From Actinomycetes bacterium (lineage in GTDB: Bacteria > Actinomycetota > Acidimicrobiia > Acidimicrobiales > Microtrichaceae): a stretch of DNA of 21,890 nucleotides. Shown here one piece after another: positions 7,175 to 14,499 of this stretch (its first letter is position 1; every line of letters starts with the position of its first letter). Under the pieces are notes generated by a model. It did no database searches. It saw only the letters and a list, made by a program, of their open reading frames with translations, and was not told where the DNA came from. Location of the stretch: assembly GCA_023423215.1 (NCBI GenBank), contig JAFAFZ010000443.1, positions 1-21,890 on the forward strand. Reading direction: 5' to 3'. The position numbers and the translations under genes are program-made.

Positions 7175-9388
7175 GTGGCCGTCGGTTCGTCCTCCCGTCC
7201 TCCCGTCGCGGGCCGTACCGCTGGCCGAGTGGCTGGCGTGTTCATCTGGGTCGGTGCGTTGTCGACACTCGGCAACGTCGTGGCGTCTCGGGCCGCCGAT
7301 CGAACCCTCGCCGTCGAGCTGGGCATCGCTGCGGCGGGGGCCGCCGCTGGGACCTTCGCGCTGATCGCTCCGTGGGAGCGCTGGAGCGTGCGCGCCCCGC
7401 TGTGGTTGCTCGTCCCCGGGCTCGCCTCGCTGAGCTACGCGAGCCTCCTGGACCCGGAACCGTACGTCTTGACGCTCTCGCTGGTGGTCATCGCCGTCTG
7501 GTCCGGGCTGTTCCAACCACGCTTCACGCTGTTGTGGCTCTCGCCGGTCCTCGCTGCGACGTTCTACATCCCGCTGCGGCACAGCGACCGCCTCGATGTA
7601 CCACTCGTCGCGACGGCCGTCGTGATCGGGGTCGCCGTGGTCGTGGGCGAATCGATCGCCGTGCTCCGCCTTCGCCTCGATCGGGCTCAGCAGGAGTTGC
7701 TGGCCGGCAAGGAACGCCGGACCGCGGCATTGGTCCAGCGGTCAGGCGACACGGTGATCGTCTTCGACGAAGCGGGTCTGATCACCTACGTCAGCCCCGC
7801 TGCAGCGTTGACCTTCGGCTACGACCCAGCCGAGATGGAAGGTCAGTCGGTGCTCGAGTTCATGGTCGACCGCGTCGATCAGCAGCAACGCCCGGACTGG
7901 GCGTCGTTGTGGACCGAGGCCGCTGTCTCCACGGCGAACGAGGAGGTCGTCCAAACGCGGGTGCGTCACGCCGACGGACATTGGGTCGAGGTCGAGACGA
8001 TCGGCCAGGACCACTCCGCAGACCCCGACGTCCGAGGTTTCGTCTACACGATCCGGGACGTCTCGGCCCGACGGCAGCTCGAACGCAAGCTCGAGCAGCA
8101 GGCCTTCTTCGACGACCTGACCGGGCTCCCCAACAGGGTGCAGCTGGTCACGCACCTCACCGCTGAGCTGCAGCGAGGAACAGCCCTTGCGGTGCTGTTC
8201 ATCGACCTCGACGGTTTCAAGGCCATCAACGACAGCGCAGGTCATGACGTCGGTGACGAGCTGCTCCGCGTCGTCGCTCGTCGGCTCCAGGCAGCGTTGG
8301 ACGGGCACGGCCACCTCCTCGCCCGCCTCGGCGGCGACGAGTTCGTGGTGGCGCTCCCGACGTCTGATCCCGAGCTGGCCGACGGCACCGCACGTCGCAT
8401 CCTCGACGCGGTCGAAGATCCGATCCAGCTCGGACCGCGAACCGTGGCGATCACCGCGAGCATCGGTGTCGCCATCGACGCGGCCGGTGAGAGCGCCGAG
8501 GACCTCATCCGCGCTGCGGACACCGCCATGTACGTCGCGAAGTCGAACGTCATGGATCGCGTCGCTGCGTACCAGCCCGCGATGCGGATCGACCTGGTCC
8601 GCCGACTCCGGACCGAGACGGAGCTCCGAGAGGCCATCGAGTCCGGCCAGCTTCGCATCCACTACCAGCCGCTCGTCACGCTGGCGACCGGTCGACCCCA
8701 CGGCGCAGAAGCACTCGTCCGCTGGCAGCACCCGGACCGAGGACTCCTCGGCCCGGTCGAGTTCATCGACGTCGCAGAGCTCAGCGGTCTGATCGTCCCG
8801 CTCGGACGGTGGGTGCTCGAGGAGGCCTGTCGAACTGCGGCGGACTGGCAGCGACTCACCGACGAATCGAAGAAGGTCGCCGTCAACGTCTCACCGCGTC
8901 AGTTCCTCGACGCGCGCCTGGTCGACGACATCGCCGATGCGCTCGATCTGTCGAGGCTCGATCCGTCGCTGCTCAAGATCGAAGTCACCGAGTCCGTCCT
9001 GGTCGGCGACACCGACACTGCGCTGCTCCGACTCCGCCAGATCCGCGACCTGGGCGTCGTGCTCGCCCTCGACGACTTCGGCACCGGGTACTCCTCGCTG
9101 AGCTACCTCCAGACCTTCCCGTTCGACGTGCTCAAGATCGACAAGTCGTTCGTGGACCACATCGAGTCCCGACCGAGCGACCTCGCGCTGGTCAGGACCA
9201 TCAACCAACTCGGACACGACCTCGGACTCGCGACGCTTGCGGAGGGCGTCGAGACCGAGGGGCAACGTCGGTTGCTCGAAGAGATCGGCGTCGACCACGG
9301 CCAAGGGTTCCACTTCGCCCGTCCCCTGCCGGCAGACGAGATCGGACACCTGTTCCAGCAGACGTCCCCGCTCGCGCACCCCGCGTGA
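7175..9388 (+). CDS. Membrane-anchored PAS-GGDEF-EAL cyclic-di-GMP protein
   Basis: This 737-residue protein has about six N-terminal membrane helices (residues 22-160), then a short coiled segment, a PAS domain (about 185-300), a diguanylate cyclase GGDEF domain and an EAL phosphodiesterase domain. The RLGGDEF active site is intact (GGDEF at 386-390), but the residues before it (GHGH) do not form the RxxD inhibitory site. The EAL domain has EAL at 512-514, NVSPRQF, KIEVTES, DDFGTG (633-638), KIDKSFV and AEGVET, so metal-dependent hydrolysis of cyclic-di-GMP is likely. The protein may make, degrade or switch between the two. The GTG at 7175 has no clear ribosome site; GTG 7238, just before the first membrane helix, is an alternative. 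It starts about 55 bases from the RHS fragment, so its promoter region may have been altered. Confidence 0.93.
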   Translation: MAVGSSSRPPVAGRTAGRVAGVFIWVGALSTLGNVVASRAADRTLAVELGIAAAGAAAGTFALIAPWERWSVRAPLWLLVPGLASLSYASLLDPEPYVLTLSLVVIAVWSGLFQPRFTLLWLSPVLAATFYIPLRHSDRLDVPLVATAVVIGVAVVVGESIAVLRLRLDRAQQELLAGKERRTAALVQRSGDTVIVFDEAGLITYVSPAAALTFGYDPAEMEGQSVLEFMVDRVDQQQRPDWASLWTEAAVSTANEEVVQTRVRHADGHWVEVETIGQDHSADPDVRGFVYTIRDVSARRQLERKLEQQAFFDDLTGLPNRVQLVTHLTAELQRGTALAVLFIDLDGFKAINDSAGHDVGDELLRVVARRLQAALDGHGHLLARLGGDEFVVALPTSDPELADGTARRILDAVEDPIQLGPRTVAITASIGVAIDAAGESAEDLIRAADTAMYVAKSNVMDRVAAYQPAMRIDLVRRLRTETELREAIESGQLRIHYQPLVTLATGRPHGAEALVRWQHPDRGLLGPVEFIDVAELSGLIVPLGRWVLEEACRTAADWQRLTDESKKVAVNVSPRQFLDARLVDDIADALDLSRLDPSLLKIEVTESVLVGDTDTALLRLRQIRDLGVVLALDDFGTGYSSLSYLQTFPFDVLKIDKSFVDHIESRPSDLALVRTINQLGHDLGLATLAEGVETEGQRRLLEEIGVDHGQGFHFARPLPADEIGHLFQQTSPLAHPA

Positions 9389-9391
9389 TCG

Positions 9392-9451
9392 ACCGGCCGC
9401 CTTCTGCACAAGACGAGCGTTCGCTCCCACCAAGCGGCTCGTGCGGCCGGT
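9392..9451 (+). terminator. Bipartite inverted repeat after the GGDEF-EAL gene
   Basis: ACCGGCCGC (9392-9400) pairs with GCGGCCGGT (9443-9451), and ACGAGC (9413-9418) pairs with GCTCGT (9437-9442), forming a long stem with a 12-base bulge on one side. It begins three bases after the stop codon and is a plausible terminator or RNA-stabilising structure. No T-run follows. Confidence 0.4.
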
Positions 9452-9524
9452 TTCGCGATCCTCGAGCCTGAAAACGTCCTGGCGTGGACTCCTGTCGGAG
9501 GAACAACGCCGGCGAAGACCGCGC

Positions 9525-9989
9525 CTACGAGTCGATCCGCACGTAGGTCAGCTGCAGATCGTCCTCCCACGGGCCACCGTCGCGCGACATGGTGCCGTGG
9601 GCGTCGATGCGGCTGCCGTCGGGCGCGACCGTGAGGGTCATCTGCTGCGCGAACCCGGCCTCGTCCCGGTGCCACCGGACGACTCCGCCCTCGACCTCCA
9701 CGGCGTACCGGCGAGACACCTCTCGCTCGTCGAAGTAGATCATCGTGAACGAGCCGGCAGCGTCGTCCGAGCCGATGATCGCCACTCCGCTTGGAACTTC
9801 CGGCTCGTCGATCTCCGACCGCAGGATCAGGAACGCACCGCCTTCGTGGCACTCGATCGACGTGTGCCCGTGGAAGGTCACGCCGGGGACGAGGGGGTGG
9901 GTGCCCCGTGTACGCCACCTGCCGACGAGAGAGGAAAGGGCCTGCAGCGCAGGGTTGGGTCGCAGAGCTGCCGAGCCGATCGTGGTCAC
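9525..9989 (-). CDS. Small beta-barrel protein, DUF1579/heme-binding barrel-like
   Basis: This encodes 154 residues from GTG 9989. The pattern starts with ALQALSSLVGRWRTRGTHP, then VTFHGHTSIECHEGGAFLI and SGVAIIGSDDAAGSFTMIYF. Next come DEREVSRRYAVEVEGGVVRW and WEDDLQLTYVRID. That is the ten-strand calycin-like layout of DUF1579 and the nitrobindin/THAP4-type barrels, which begin with a G-x-W strand and bind small hydrophobic ligands or heme. No heme-ligating His can be assigned with confidence. The longer upstream frame is Arg-rich and non-coding in character, and the chosen start immediately precedes the conserved barrel. The gene stands alone on the minus strand, convergent with the cyclic-di-GMP gene. 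The ligand is unknown. Confidence 0.75.
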   Translation of the reverse strand: MTTIGSAALRPNPALQALSSLVGRWRTRGTHPLVPGVTFHGHTSIECHEGGAFLILRSEIDEPEVPSGVAIIGSDDAAGSFTMIYFDEREVSRRYAVEVEGGVVRWHRDEAGFAQQMTLTVAPDGSRIDAHGTMSRDGGPWEDDLQLTYVRIDS

Positions 9990-10117
9990 GTAGCCATCAT
10001 CACACCCGCGTCCCCCCGATCGCCGCACGGCCCATGGAGGGGCGCAACGCTGCGATGCGCAGCGCTCCAGCCCCCGCCCGGAGTGGAAGCTGTGTCGATC
10101 TCGCCGCGTCAGGGAAC

Positions 10118-10306
10118 GTGCAGCGCTTGTTCGGCAACGACGCTCAGTCCGATGAGGACCATGTGCTGCGCGTGCTCGCACCGAAGCTGACCACGTACCA
10201 GGGGTTCTACGACGCCGAGCTCGGCGACCTCCCCGGGGCACTCCGGCTGTCCTCCACAATGATGAAGCGCATCGACCCTGACCGGACCATTCCGCTGGAC
10301 CGCTAG
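10118..10306 (+). pseudogene. 3' remnant of an unrecognised gene
   Basis: Bases 10118-10306 read as 62 residues with strongly gene-like codon use: VQRLFGNDAQSDEDHVLRVL, then APKLTTYQGFYDAELGDLPG and MMKRIDPDRTIPLDR before TAG. Upstream in the frame the sequence turns Arg/Pro-rich and loses coding character. The only GTG has an AGGGA only two bases away, too close for normal initiation. I read it as the surviving tail of a lost gene, though a very small protein is possible. The family is not recognised. It converges on the STAS gene ending at 10315. Confidence 0.35.
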
Positions 10307-10314
10307 CGCGGCGG

Positions 10315-10614
10315 TCAGGAGCGGACGATCGCGAAGAGCTCGGTGACGCTGGCGAGCTCGAAAAGACGATCGACGGCGCTGGTGGGATCGACGAGGGTGA
10401 CGGTGTCGACGCGCTGGTGCAGCTCGATCAGCACTCGCAGCCCGGACGAGTCCATGAACGTCACGCCAGCGAGGTCGAGGGTCACGGCCCGCGAACCGGG
10501 GAAGTGCTCCTCGAGCGCAGCGCGCAGCTGCGGCGCGGAGTTCATGTCGACCTCACCGTCGATGACGAGCCGGTCGGCCTGGTGCTCGATCCGCAGCTGC
10601 GGGTTCTCGTCCAC
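10315..10614 (-). CDS. STAS-domain anti-sigma factor antagonist (RsbV/SpoIIAA-like)
   Basis: This 99-residue protein is one STAS domain. It has the N-terminal strand RLVIDGEVDMNSAPQLRAAL, the central strand AVTLDLAGVTFMDSSGLRVL with the phosphorylation motif DSSG (Ser56 by analogy to SpoIIAA Ser58), and the C-terminal VTLVDPTSAVDRLFEL. In the known mechanism the unphosphorylated form binds an RsbW-like kinase and frees a sigma factor; phosphorylation reverses this. The GTG start at 10614 has GGGAGG seven bases upstream; the longer frame to 10674 lacks such a site. It is divergent from the second STAS gene at 10878, with a 263-base region between them. Confidence 0.88.
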   Translation of the reverse strand: MDENPQLRIEHQADRLVIDGEVDMNSAPQLRAALEEHFPGSRAVTLDLAGVTFMDSSGLRVLIELHQRVDTVTLVDPTSAVDRLFELASVTELFAIVRS

Positions 10615-10760
10615 TCGGCCTCCCGTCGGTGTGGTGAACCGGATCGTAGTTGCCGCCCACCTCTCGCCCCTCACCTCGCGGGGTGATCGAAGTGTCCCCC
10701 GGCGGCCTCCAAGGCACCGACCTTTGAGTCCTCACACACCCGGAAGGGTGGAAGACCTTT

Positions 10761-10780
10761 CACCCCTATCACCAGGGGTG
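10761..10780. promoter_or_regulatory. Inverted repeat in the divergent STAS control region
   Basis: CACCCCT (10761-10767), six bases, and AGGGGTG (10774-10780) form a perfect 7-bp inverted repeat midway between the two divergent STAS genes (10615-10877). A second symmetric core TCGACGTCGA lies at 10796-10805, flanked by GTTCG-like and CGAAC half-sites. Either could bind a dimeric regulator. No clear -10/-35 pair was seen in this gap. Confidence 0.35.
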
Positions 10781-10877
10781 GCGGCGGGCGTAGGTTCGAC
10801 GTCGACGAACGCTTGCGTTTGTTCGGAGGGGTGCAACGAGTGTCCGTTCGAGATCAAGCGAACCACCGGGAGCACCT

Positions 10878-11198
10878 ATGCCGCGCTTTGACCAGGCCTC
10901 ACCCGAGCTGTGCCTGTTCCGGCTCGATCCGTCCGGAACGCTCTACGCGTCCGGAGAAATCGACCTGAGCAACGCCCACCATCTGCACGACGCGCTCGTC
11001 GCCGCAGAAGATCCCGATGCGCCGACGGTCGTGGACATGTCCGGCGTGTCGTTCCTCGACTCCACCGGACTCCGGACCCTGATGGAGTACCGCCTCAGCG
11101 GCGCTGTCCTCACCATCCTGAACCCGTCCCCCCAGGTCGCCCGGCTGCTGCAGCTGAACGCAGTCGAGGGCATCTTCCACGTCGCGCACACCTCCTAG
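10878..11198 (+). CDS. STAS-domain anti-sigma factor antagonist
   Basis: This 106-residue STAS protein has GTLYASGEIDLSNAHHLHDA, TVVDMSGVSFLDSTGLRTLM with the phosphorylation motif DSTG (Ser62, the RsbV-type Ser-Thr pair), and VLTILNPSPQVARLLQL. The ATG at 10878 follows a CGGGAG ribosome site. Its sequence differs enough from the STAS protein at 10315 that they are not a recent duplication. It lies 90 bases upstream of the RsbW-like kinase gene in the same direction, the usual antagonist-kinase arrangement of partner-switching modules. A separate stress-type promoter lies between the two. Confidence 0.9.
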   Translation: MPRFDQASPELCLFRLDPSGTLYASGEIDLSNAHHLHDALVAAEDPDAPTVVDMSGVSFLDSTGLRTLMEYRLSGAVLTILNPSPQVARLLQLNAVEGIFHVAHTS

Positions 11199-11224
11199 CA
11201 CCAGCTCTCCGAGCGCTGTCTCCA

Positions 11225-11250
11225 GTTCTCGTTTACCCTCAACCGGGTAG
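11225..11250 (+). promoter_or_regulatory. SigB/SigF-like promoter of the anti-sigma kinase gene
   Basis: GTTC (11225-11228), a 16-base spacer and GGGTAG (11245-11250) match the stress-sigma promoter pattern. Transcription would begin near 11257, some 30 bases before the start and ahead of the AGGGAG ribosome site. Partner-switching kinases are often transcribed by the sigma factor they inhibit. The TACCC/GGGTA inverted repeat (11234-11238 and 11245-11249) overlaps it. Confidence 0.5.
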
Positions 11251-11288
11251 AGCGCCGCTTTCGAACACGCTGCCGCAGGGAGAGCCTC

Positions 11289-11699
11289 GTGAGTTTCCCC
11301 GAAGACAGCCGTCGCGGCGATGACCTCGCGAGCCCCCTCGTGCTGCTCGCCACCCCGGACGCCCCCTACCTCGCCCGCCAGTACGTGCGCGAGATCCTGG
11401 TCGTCCTGGGTCGGCTCGACGTCGAGCAAGAGGCGCTGCTCATCGTCAGCGAACTCGTCACGAACGTCGTCGTGCACACCGCGTGCCCCGACCTGGTCGT
11501 GGGGGTCGCGGCCACCACCAACTCGCTGTGCATCTCAGTCGACGACTGCAACATCGCCGCGCTCCCGATGCGCCAACCATCCGAGCTCGGCAGCACCGAC
11601 CGGGGCCTCCTCCTCGTCGAGTCGCTGAGCAGCCGATGGGCGAGCGAACCCACCACCCACGGCAAACGCGTCTGGGCCGACCTCGCCCTCTCCGCCTAA
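11289..11699 (+). CDS. RsbW-like anti-sigma factor, GHKL-type serine kinase
   Basis: This 136-residue protein has the single GHKL ATPase domain of anti-sigma kinases. The helix DAPYLARQYVREILVVL leads to the N box SELVTNVVVH (E55, N59, H63), then the ADP-binding segment SVDDCNIAAL and the lid STDRGLLLVESLSSRWA. The segment reads DDCN where many relatives have D-x-(G/S), so that box is slightly divergent. In this family the kinase binds a sigma factor and phosphorylates a STAS antagonist; the STAS proteins encoded at 10315 and 10878 are obvious candidates. The GTG at 11289 is preceded by AGGGAG. No SigB/SigF-type sigma gene lies next to it, so its target is elsewhere. Confidence 0.88.
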   Translation: MSFPEDSRRGDDLASPLVLLATPDAPYLARQYVREILVVLGRLDVEQEALLIVSELVTNVVVHTACPDLVVGVAATTNSLCISVDDCNIAALPMRQPSELGSTDRGLLLVESLSSRWASEPTTHGKRVWADLALSA

Positions 11700-11983
11700 C
11701 CCGTCGGCGCAGCTCCGGGCAGTCCCGCGAGATCGAGAACGGCGCGCGGCGACCGCTCACCGTCGTCACGCCCGGTGCGGCGTTTGGAGTCCATCGGCGC
11801 AAGGCCGTCGCTAGGTTCGTCGATGTCTGCGCCACACCGAGCTGCCGCCGGTGGGTACCGTTCGGCGCGGGGACGTCAACATCGTCACTCCCGTCAGCTG
11901 ACGACGTCCGGCGCGATCGGCGCCCGTCAGCGCGCGTCGACAGGTTCGGCTCCGTGATCGAGGGCAGCGGCGGTGACCCGAAC

Positions 11984-12200
11984 ATGGCGGACGTGCGCCT
12001 CGCCCTCGAGATCGCCCGCGACACCGCCGAAGCAACGCCGCGTGCGACGACGGCCGCCTGTCGGTGACGCTCGGGAACTCGGGCAGCTCACGTCGGTGTG
12101 GACACCGGAGGGGTGCGTCGGGTTCGTGCGGTGGAGCCACGACGGGCGCGACCACCTGGCCCGCCTCGCCGAGAGCAACGAGCTACTCGCTCTCCCCTGA
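11984..12200 (+). pseudogene. Possible frameshifted gene fragment
   Basis: Between the kinase and the DUF1254 gene, two short stretches have gene-like codon use in different plus-strand frames. MADVRLALEIARDTAE starts at ATG 11984 and ends at TGA 12067. VGDARELGQLTSVWTPEG and CVGFVRWSHDGRDHLARLAE run to TGA at 12200. One insertion or deletion near 12030-12060 would join them into about 70 residues. No family is recognised. The rest of 11700-11983 shows no supportable gene. Confidence 0.3.
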
Positions 12201-12208
12201 CGGTCTCG

Positions 12209-13603
12209 TTAGCGGCGCCGGGCGACGATCGGAGGTCGCCACGAACCGTCGACGATCCGCTGCTTCCCGCCGTAGGCGCGCAGGTAGAGCGAGAAGGGTC
12301 CGGCCGGGGCGGGCAGCCAGTTCGCTTCACGGTCTGAGCCTGGTGGCTCGCTGCCGGCGTAGAGCGTGAGGGACCCGTCGTCTCCGGTGATGAGGGTCTT
12401 GTTCTTCGTGCCGAGCGAGTAGCGGTCGAGATCGTTGGGGTGGAAGAAGTGGGTCGCGGTGTACATGGTGAGCGACCAGAACCCGTCGACAGGTGGAAGC
12501 TGACTCGCTGCGAAGGTGAGTTCGTAGGAACGCTCGCCGGTGAGCGGTGCGCCGTCGGTGTCGACGTCGGTGTAGAAGTACTGGGTCTCGGTCGGGCGGT
12601 TCTCGAACATGTTCGATTTCGAGGTCGTCGCCCGGTTCTGGTAGTCGAGTCCCCATTCCGAGTTGTGCTGGGAGCGATTCCAGCCGTTGCCCGCGGGCTT
12701 GCCGTTGTACTCCCAGCGCATCGCCTGCTCGACGAAACCTGCGTCTGCAGCGCGAGCTGCGTTGAGCATCTGCTCTGCCACCGATGGGTCCTGACGGCCT
12801 GCGTCGATCAGTGCGCCGAACTGGGCGTAGAGCGCCTCTTCTCCCGGGAGCGGGGGCATGGTGGCGAGCACTTCGCCCAACCGTTCGAAGAACGTGTCGG
12901 GCTCGACCCATCTGGTCTCGCCGGCGTCGGCGGATCGCGGGCCTGCGTCGAAGGTGGGCACGTCGGACCAGTCCTTCGTCCGCATCTCGCCGGGTGTGTA
13001 GTCGGCGAGTGGGTAGACCATGACCTGGTTGATGAGCGACTGGATCGCAGCGCGGTCCTCGTCGGTGTCGTCCATGAACACTCGAGGGATCGCGTTGGCG
13101 ACGTCGGTCGGCGATCGGAACAGCTCTACGATCCCGTCTGGGATCTCGCCGTCCCAGGTCGGGCCGACGAGCAGGTAGTGGCCTGGGCTGCTGTCGTACG
13201 GTGATCCGAGGTGTCCGAACTGGTCGGTCCGTCCGTCGTAGAACGCGTACACGTAGAAGCGGTCGCCGAAGTCGGGCACCTGCACGACGACCGGCTGTTC
13301 GTCGAGCGAGAAGTAGCCGAGCCCGTAGACGACGTCCTGGTTCGGGCAGGCGATGAAGGTCTGACCCGGGTCGATGTAGTCGTTCAGCATCGCGATCTGC
13401 CCCGTCGGCGCCGCAGGGAGCACACCCCCGAGCCGACCGGGTTCGGGCGCTGCGCTCAACCGTTCGCGCCGGTTCAGCATGTTGACCATCGGGTAGCCCC
13501 ACACATACGCGAACTCCGCCAGCGTTGCGACCCAACTCGGTACGAACGAAGCACTGCTCGCAGGTACCGCCAGATCGGCTGTCGGATCGCTTGGCTCGGC
13601 CAT
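12209..13603 (-). CDS. DUF1254/DUF1214-domain protein
   Basis: This 464-residue protein has both halves of the family. DUF1254 covers about residues 25-190, with AEFAYVWGYPMVNMLNRRE, TFIACPNQDVVYGLGYFSL and DRFYVYAFYDGRTDQFGHLG. DUF1214 covers about 330-450, with ERSYELTFAASQLPPVDGFW then SLTMYTATHFFHPNDLDRYS and a C-terminal NWLPAPAGPFSLYLRAYGG. These proteins are widespread in soil and marine bacteria, usually exported or membrane-associated, with unknown function. Here no signal peptide is visible: the N-terminus MAEPSDPTADLAVPASSASF is neither charged nor hydrophobic, suggesting a cytoplasmic form or a start that lies elsewhere. It stands alone on the minus strand. Confidence 0.88.
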   Translation of the reverse strand: MAEPSDPTADLAVPASSASFVPSWVATLAEFAYVWGYPMVNMLNRRERLSAAPEPGRLGGVLPAAPTGQIAMLNDYIDPGQTFIACPNQDVVYGLGYFSLDEQPVVVQVPDFGDRFYVYAFYDGRTDQFGHLGSPYDSSPGHYLLVGPTWDGEIPDGIVELFRSPTDVANAIPRVFMDDTDEDRAAIQSLINQVMVYPLADYTPGEMRTKDWSDVPTFDAGPRSADAGETRWVEPDTFFERLGEVLATMPPLPGEEALYAQFGALIDAGRQDPSVAEQMLNAARAADAGFVEQAMRWEYNGKPAGNGWNRSQHNSEWGLDYQNRATTSKSNMFENRPTETQYFYTDVDTDGAPLTGERSYELTFAASQLPPVDGFWSLTMYTATHFFHPNDLDRYSLGTKNKTLITGDDGSLTLYAGSEPPGSDREANWLPAPAGPFSLYLRAYGGKQRIVDGSWRPPIVARRR

Positions 13604-13930
13604 CCGAGCAGCGTAGACAGGTCCTCTCGTCGCGTGACGCTCGATCAGACGCCGCGGGTACCCAGCGAACGTGCGCTGCCCGGCCCACGGATCACCCCTT
13701 CGATGATGCGGAGCAGCACGCCCGCCAGGAGATCACCCGCCTCAGAACGTGACGGCGCTCGCCCATCGATACCCCTACCGCAGCCGCTCGACGATCCGAA
13801 GTGCCGTGGAGCTCTCGCCACTGGCAACGCAGCCATCAGCGCCTCGGGCGTTCTCTGGGAGCGGGCAGTCCCCAAGGGCTCGGTGGCGACCGTCCTGACG
13901 ACGTCCGAGGCGAGGCCACCGATCATCCGG
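13604..13930. other. Intergenic stretch with no firm gene
   Basis: A minus-strand frame at 13645-13926 from an ATG gives 93 residues with a helix-like EAGDLLAGVLLRIIEGVIRG, and a plus-strand frame is also open, but neither has a ribosome site or recognisable domain. This may be the upstream region of the DUF1254 gene plus decayed coding sequence. Confidence 0.3.
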
Positions 13931-13963
13931 TTGGCACGAACGTGGCACAACGTCGGCACGAAC
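13931..13963 (+). repeat. Three 11-base arm-type repeats, left of attachment module 1
   Basis: TTGGCACGAAC (13931-13941), GTGGCACAACG (13942-13952) and TCGGCACGAAC (13953-13963) are tandem and share GGCAC at exactly 11-base spacing. Equivalent repeats occur at the same distance left of the second module (21257-21278). Phased arm sites of this kind are bound by the N-terminal domain of tyrosine integrases. Confidence 0.6.
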
Positions 13964-14087
13964 GGCGCGACACGGGCCGTGACGGACCAGTACGGACAGT
14001 GACAGCGACGACACCCACGGCCGGCCGAAAAAGGCCGAAACCCTTGACCTGGCACCGTCTCCGGTGCCCTGCCAAGGGCTTCTGTGC

Positions 14088-14163
14088 TGGTACCCCCAAC
14101 GGGATTCGAACCCGTGCCGCCACCTTGAGAGCGTGGCGTCCGCGCGACGCCGACCATCACACG
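14088..14163 (-). tRNA. tRNA-Glu(CUC)-like sequence with intact 3' half only
   Basis: On the minus strand the 3' half is perfect: loop CTCTCAA with anticodon CUC, T-arm ACGGG-TTCGAAT-CCCGT, acceptor strand TGGGGGT, discriminator A and encoded CCA at 14090-14088. The whole fits 76 bases, including GTC/GAC D-stem positions. The 5' acceptor strand (CGTGTGA) cannot pair with TGGGGGT, the anticodon stem has a G-G mismatch, and the D-loop is not canonical. It is therefore unlikely to be a working tRNA. It resembles the part of a tRNA gene carried on an integrative element to restore its target. Confidence 0.5.
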
Positions 14164-14239
14164 CCAACGCCACTCCGCCGCCTCATCATTGGGATCGCGC
14201 CGGCGGCGCCAGCATTCGCCGTCGACCCACAAGTCGCCG

Positions 14240-14261
14240 TTGGCACACTTCGGGCACAAAA
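14240..14261 (+). repeat. 11-base arm-type repeats, right of attachment module 1
   Basis: TTGGCACACTT (14240-14250) and CGGGCACAAAA (14251-14261) are two tandem 11-base units of the same family and orientation as those on the left side, 77 bases beyond the tRNA-like core. They match 21556-21577. Confidence 0.6.
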
Positions 14262-14430
14262 TCACCGGGTACCACCCCGCTGTTCGCCGCTGGCCAGCCA
14301 GTACCTCTCAGCCGCCTTCGATGTGGCATCCACCTGACCCTCAGCACGCAGCTGAATGACCGCGGCAGTCAAATCCGCCGACTCGAACAAAGTGCCACGT
14401 ACACCCGGCTGCGGTTGAGAACCTGGGCTT
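14262..14430 (-). pseudogene. C-terminal fragment of an unknown protein
   Basis: The minus strand reads PGVRGTLFESADLTAAVIQL followed by RAEGQVDATSKAAERYW and LASGEQRGGTR, ending in TGA at 14264-14262. The sequence looks like a real, helical protein end. Going upstream the frame runs into the end of the DUF6188 gene and loses coding character near 14430, so only the tail survives. Its last 19 or so codons lie inside the long direct repeat. In the second copy a two-base deletion breaks the same reading frame. The family is not recognised. Confidence 0.4.
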
Positions 14431-14499
14431 GCCAGACCGCCGAAGGAAGGATCTGCGCGGAGTACGAGCCGCCCTCTATCGGCACCTATGGGATGCCGC

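Larger units (their letters stand above)
14072..14318. repeat. Long direct repeat copy 1 (partner 21388-21631)
   Basis: About 247 bases recur almost identically 7316 bases further on. I see a few single-base differences, one extra A and a two-base CT insertion near the right end. The repeat contains the tRNA-Glu 3' half and the right-hand arm repeats. The left flanks of the two copies are clearly related but much more diverged (both contain CCTGGC about 20 bases before the repeat), so these look like homologous modules of different ages rather than a simple recent duplication. Confidence 0.85.

Noticed and set aside
14088..14163. A functional tRNA-Glu gene
   Set aside because: The 5' acceptor strand does not pair with TGGGGGT, the anticodon stem has a G-G mismatch and the D-loop is not canonical. 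Kept only as a tRNA-like 3' half.
14240..14265. CxxC-type motif LCPKCAN as a zinc-ribbon protein
   Set aside because: The Cys pairs are the translation of the 11-base repeats. The left arms of module 1 encode no such pattern in the same frame, and the frame then runs through the tRNA core.
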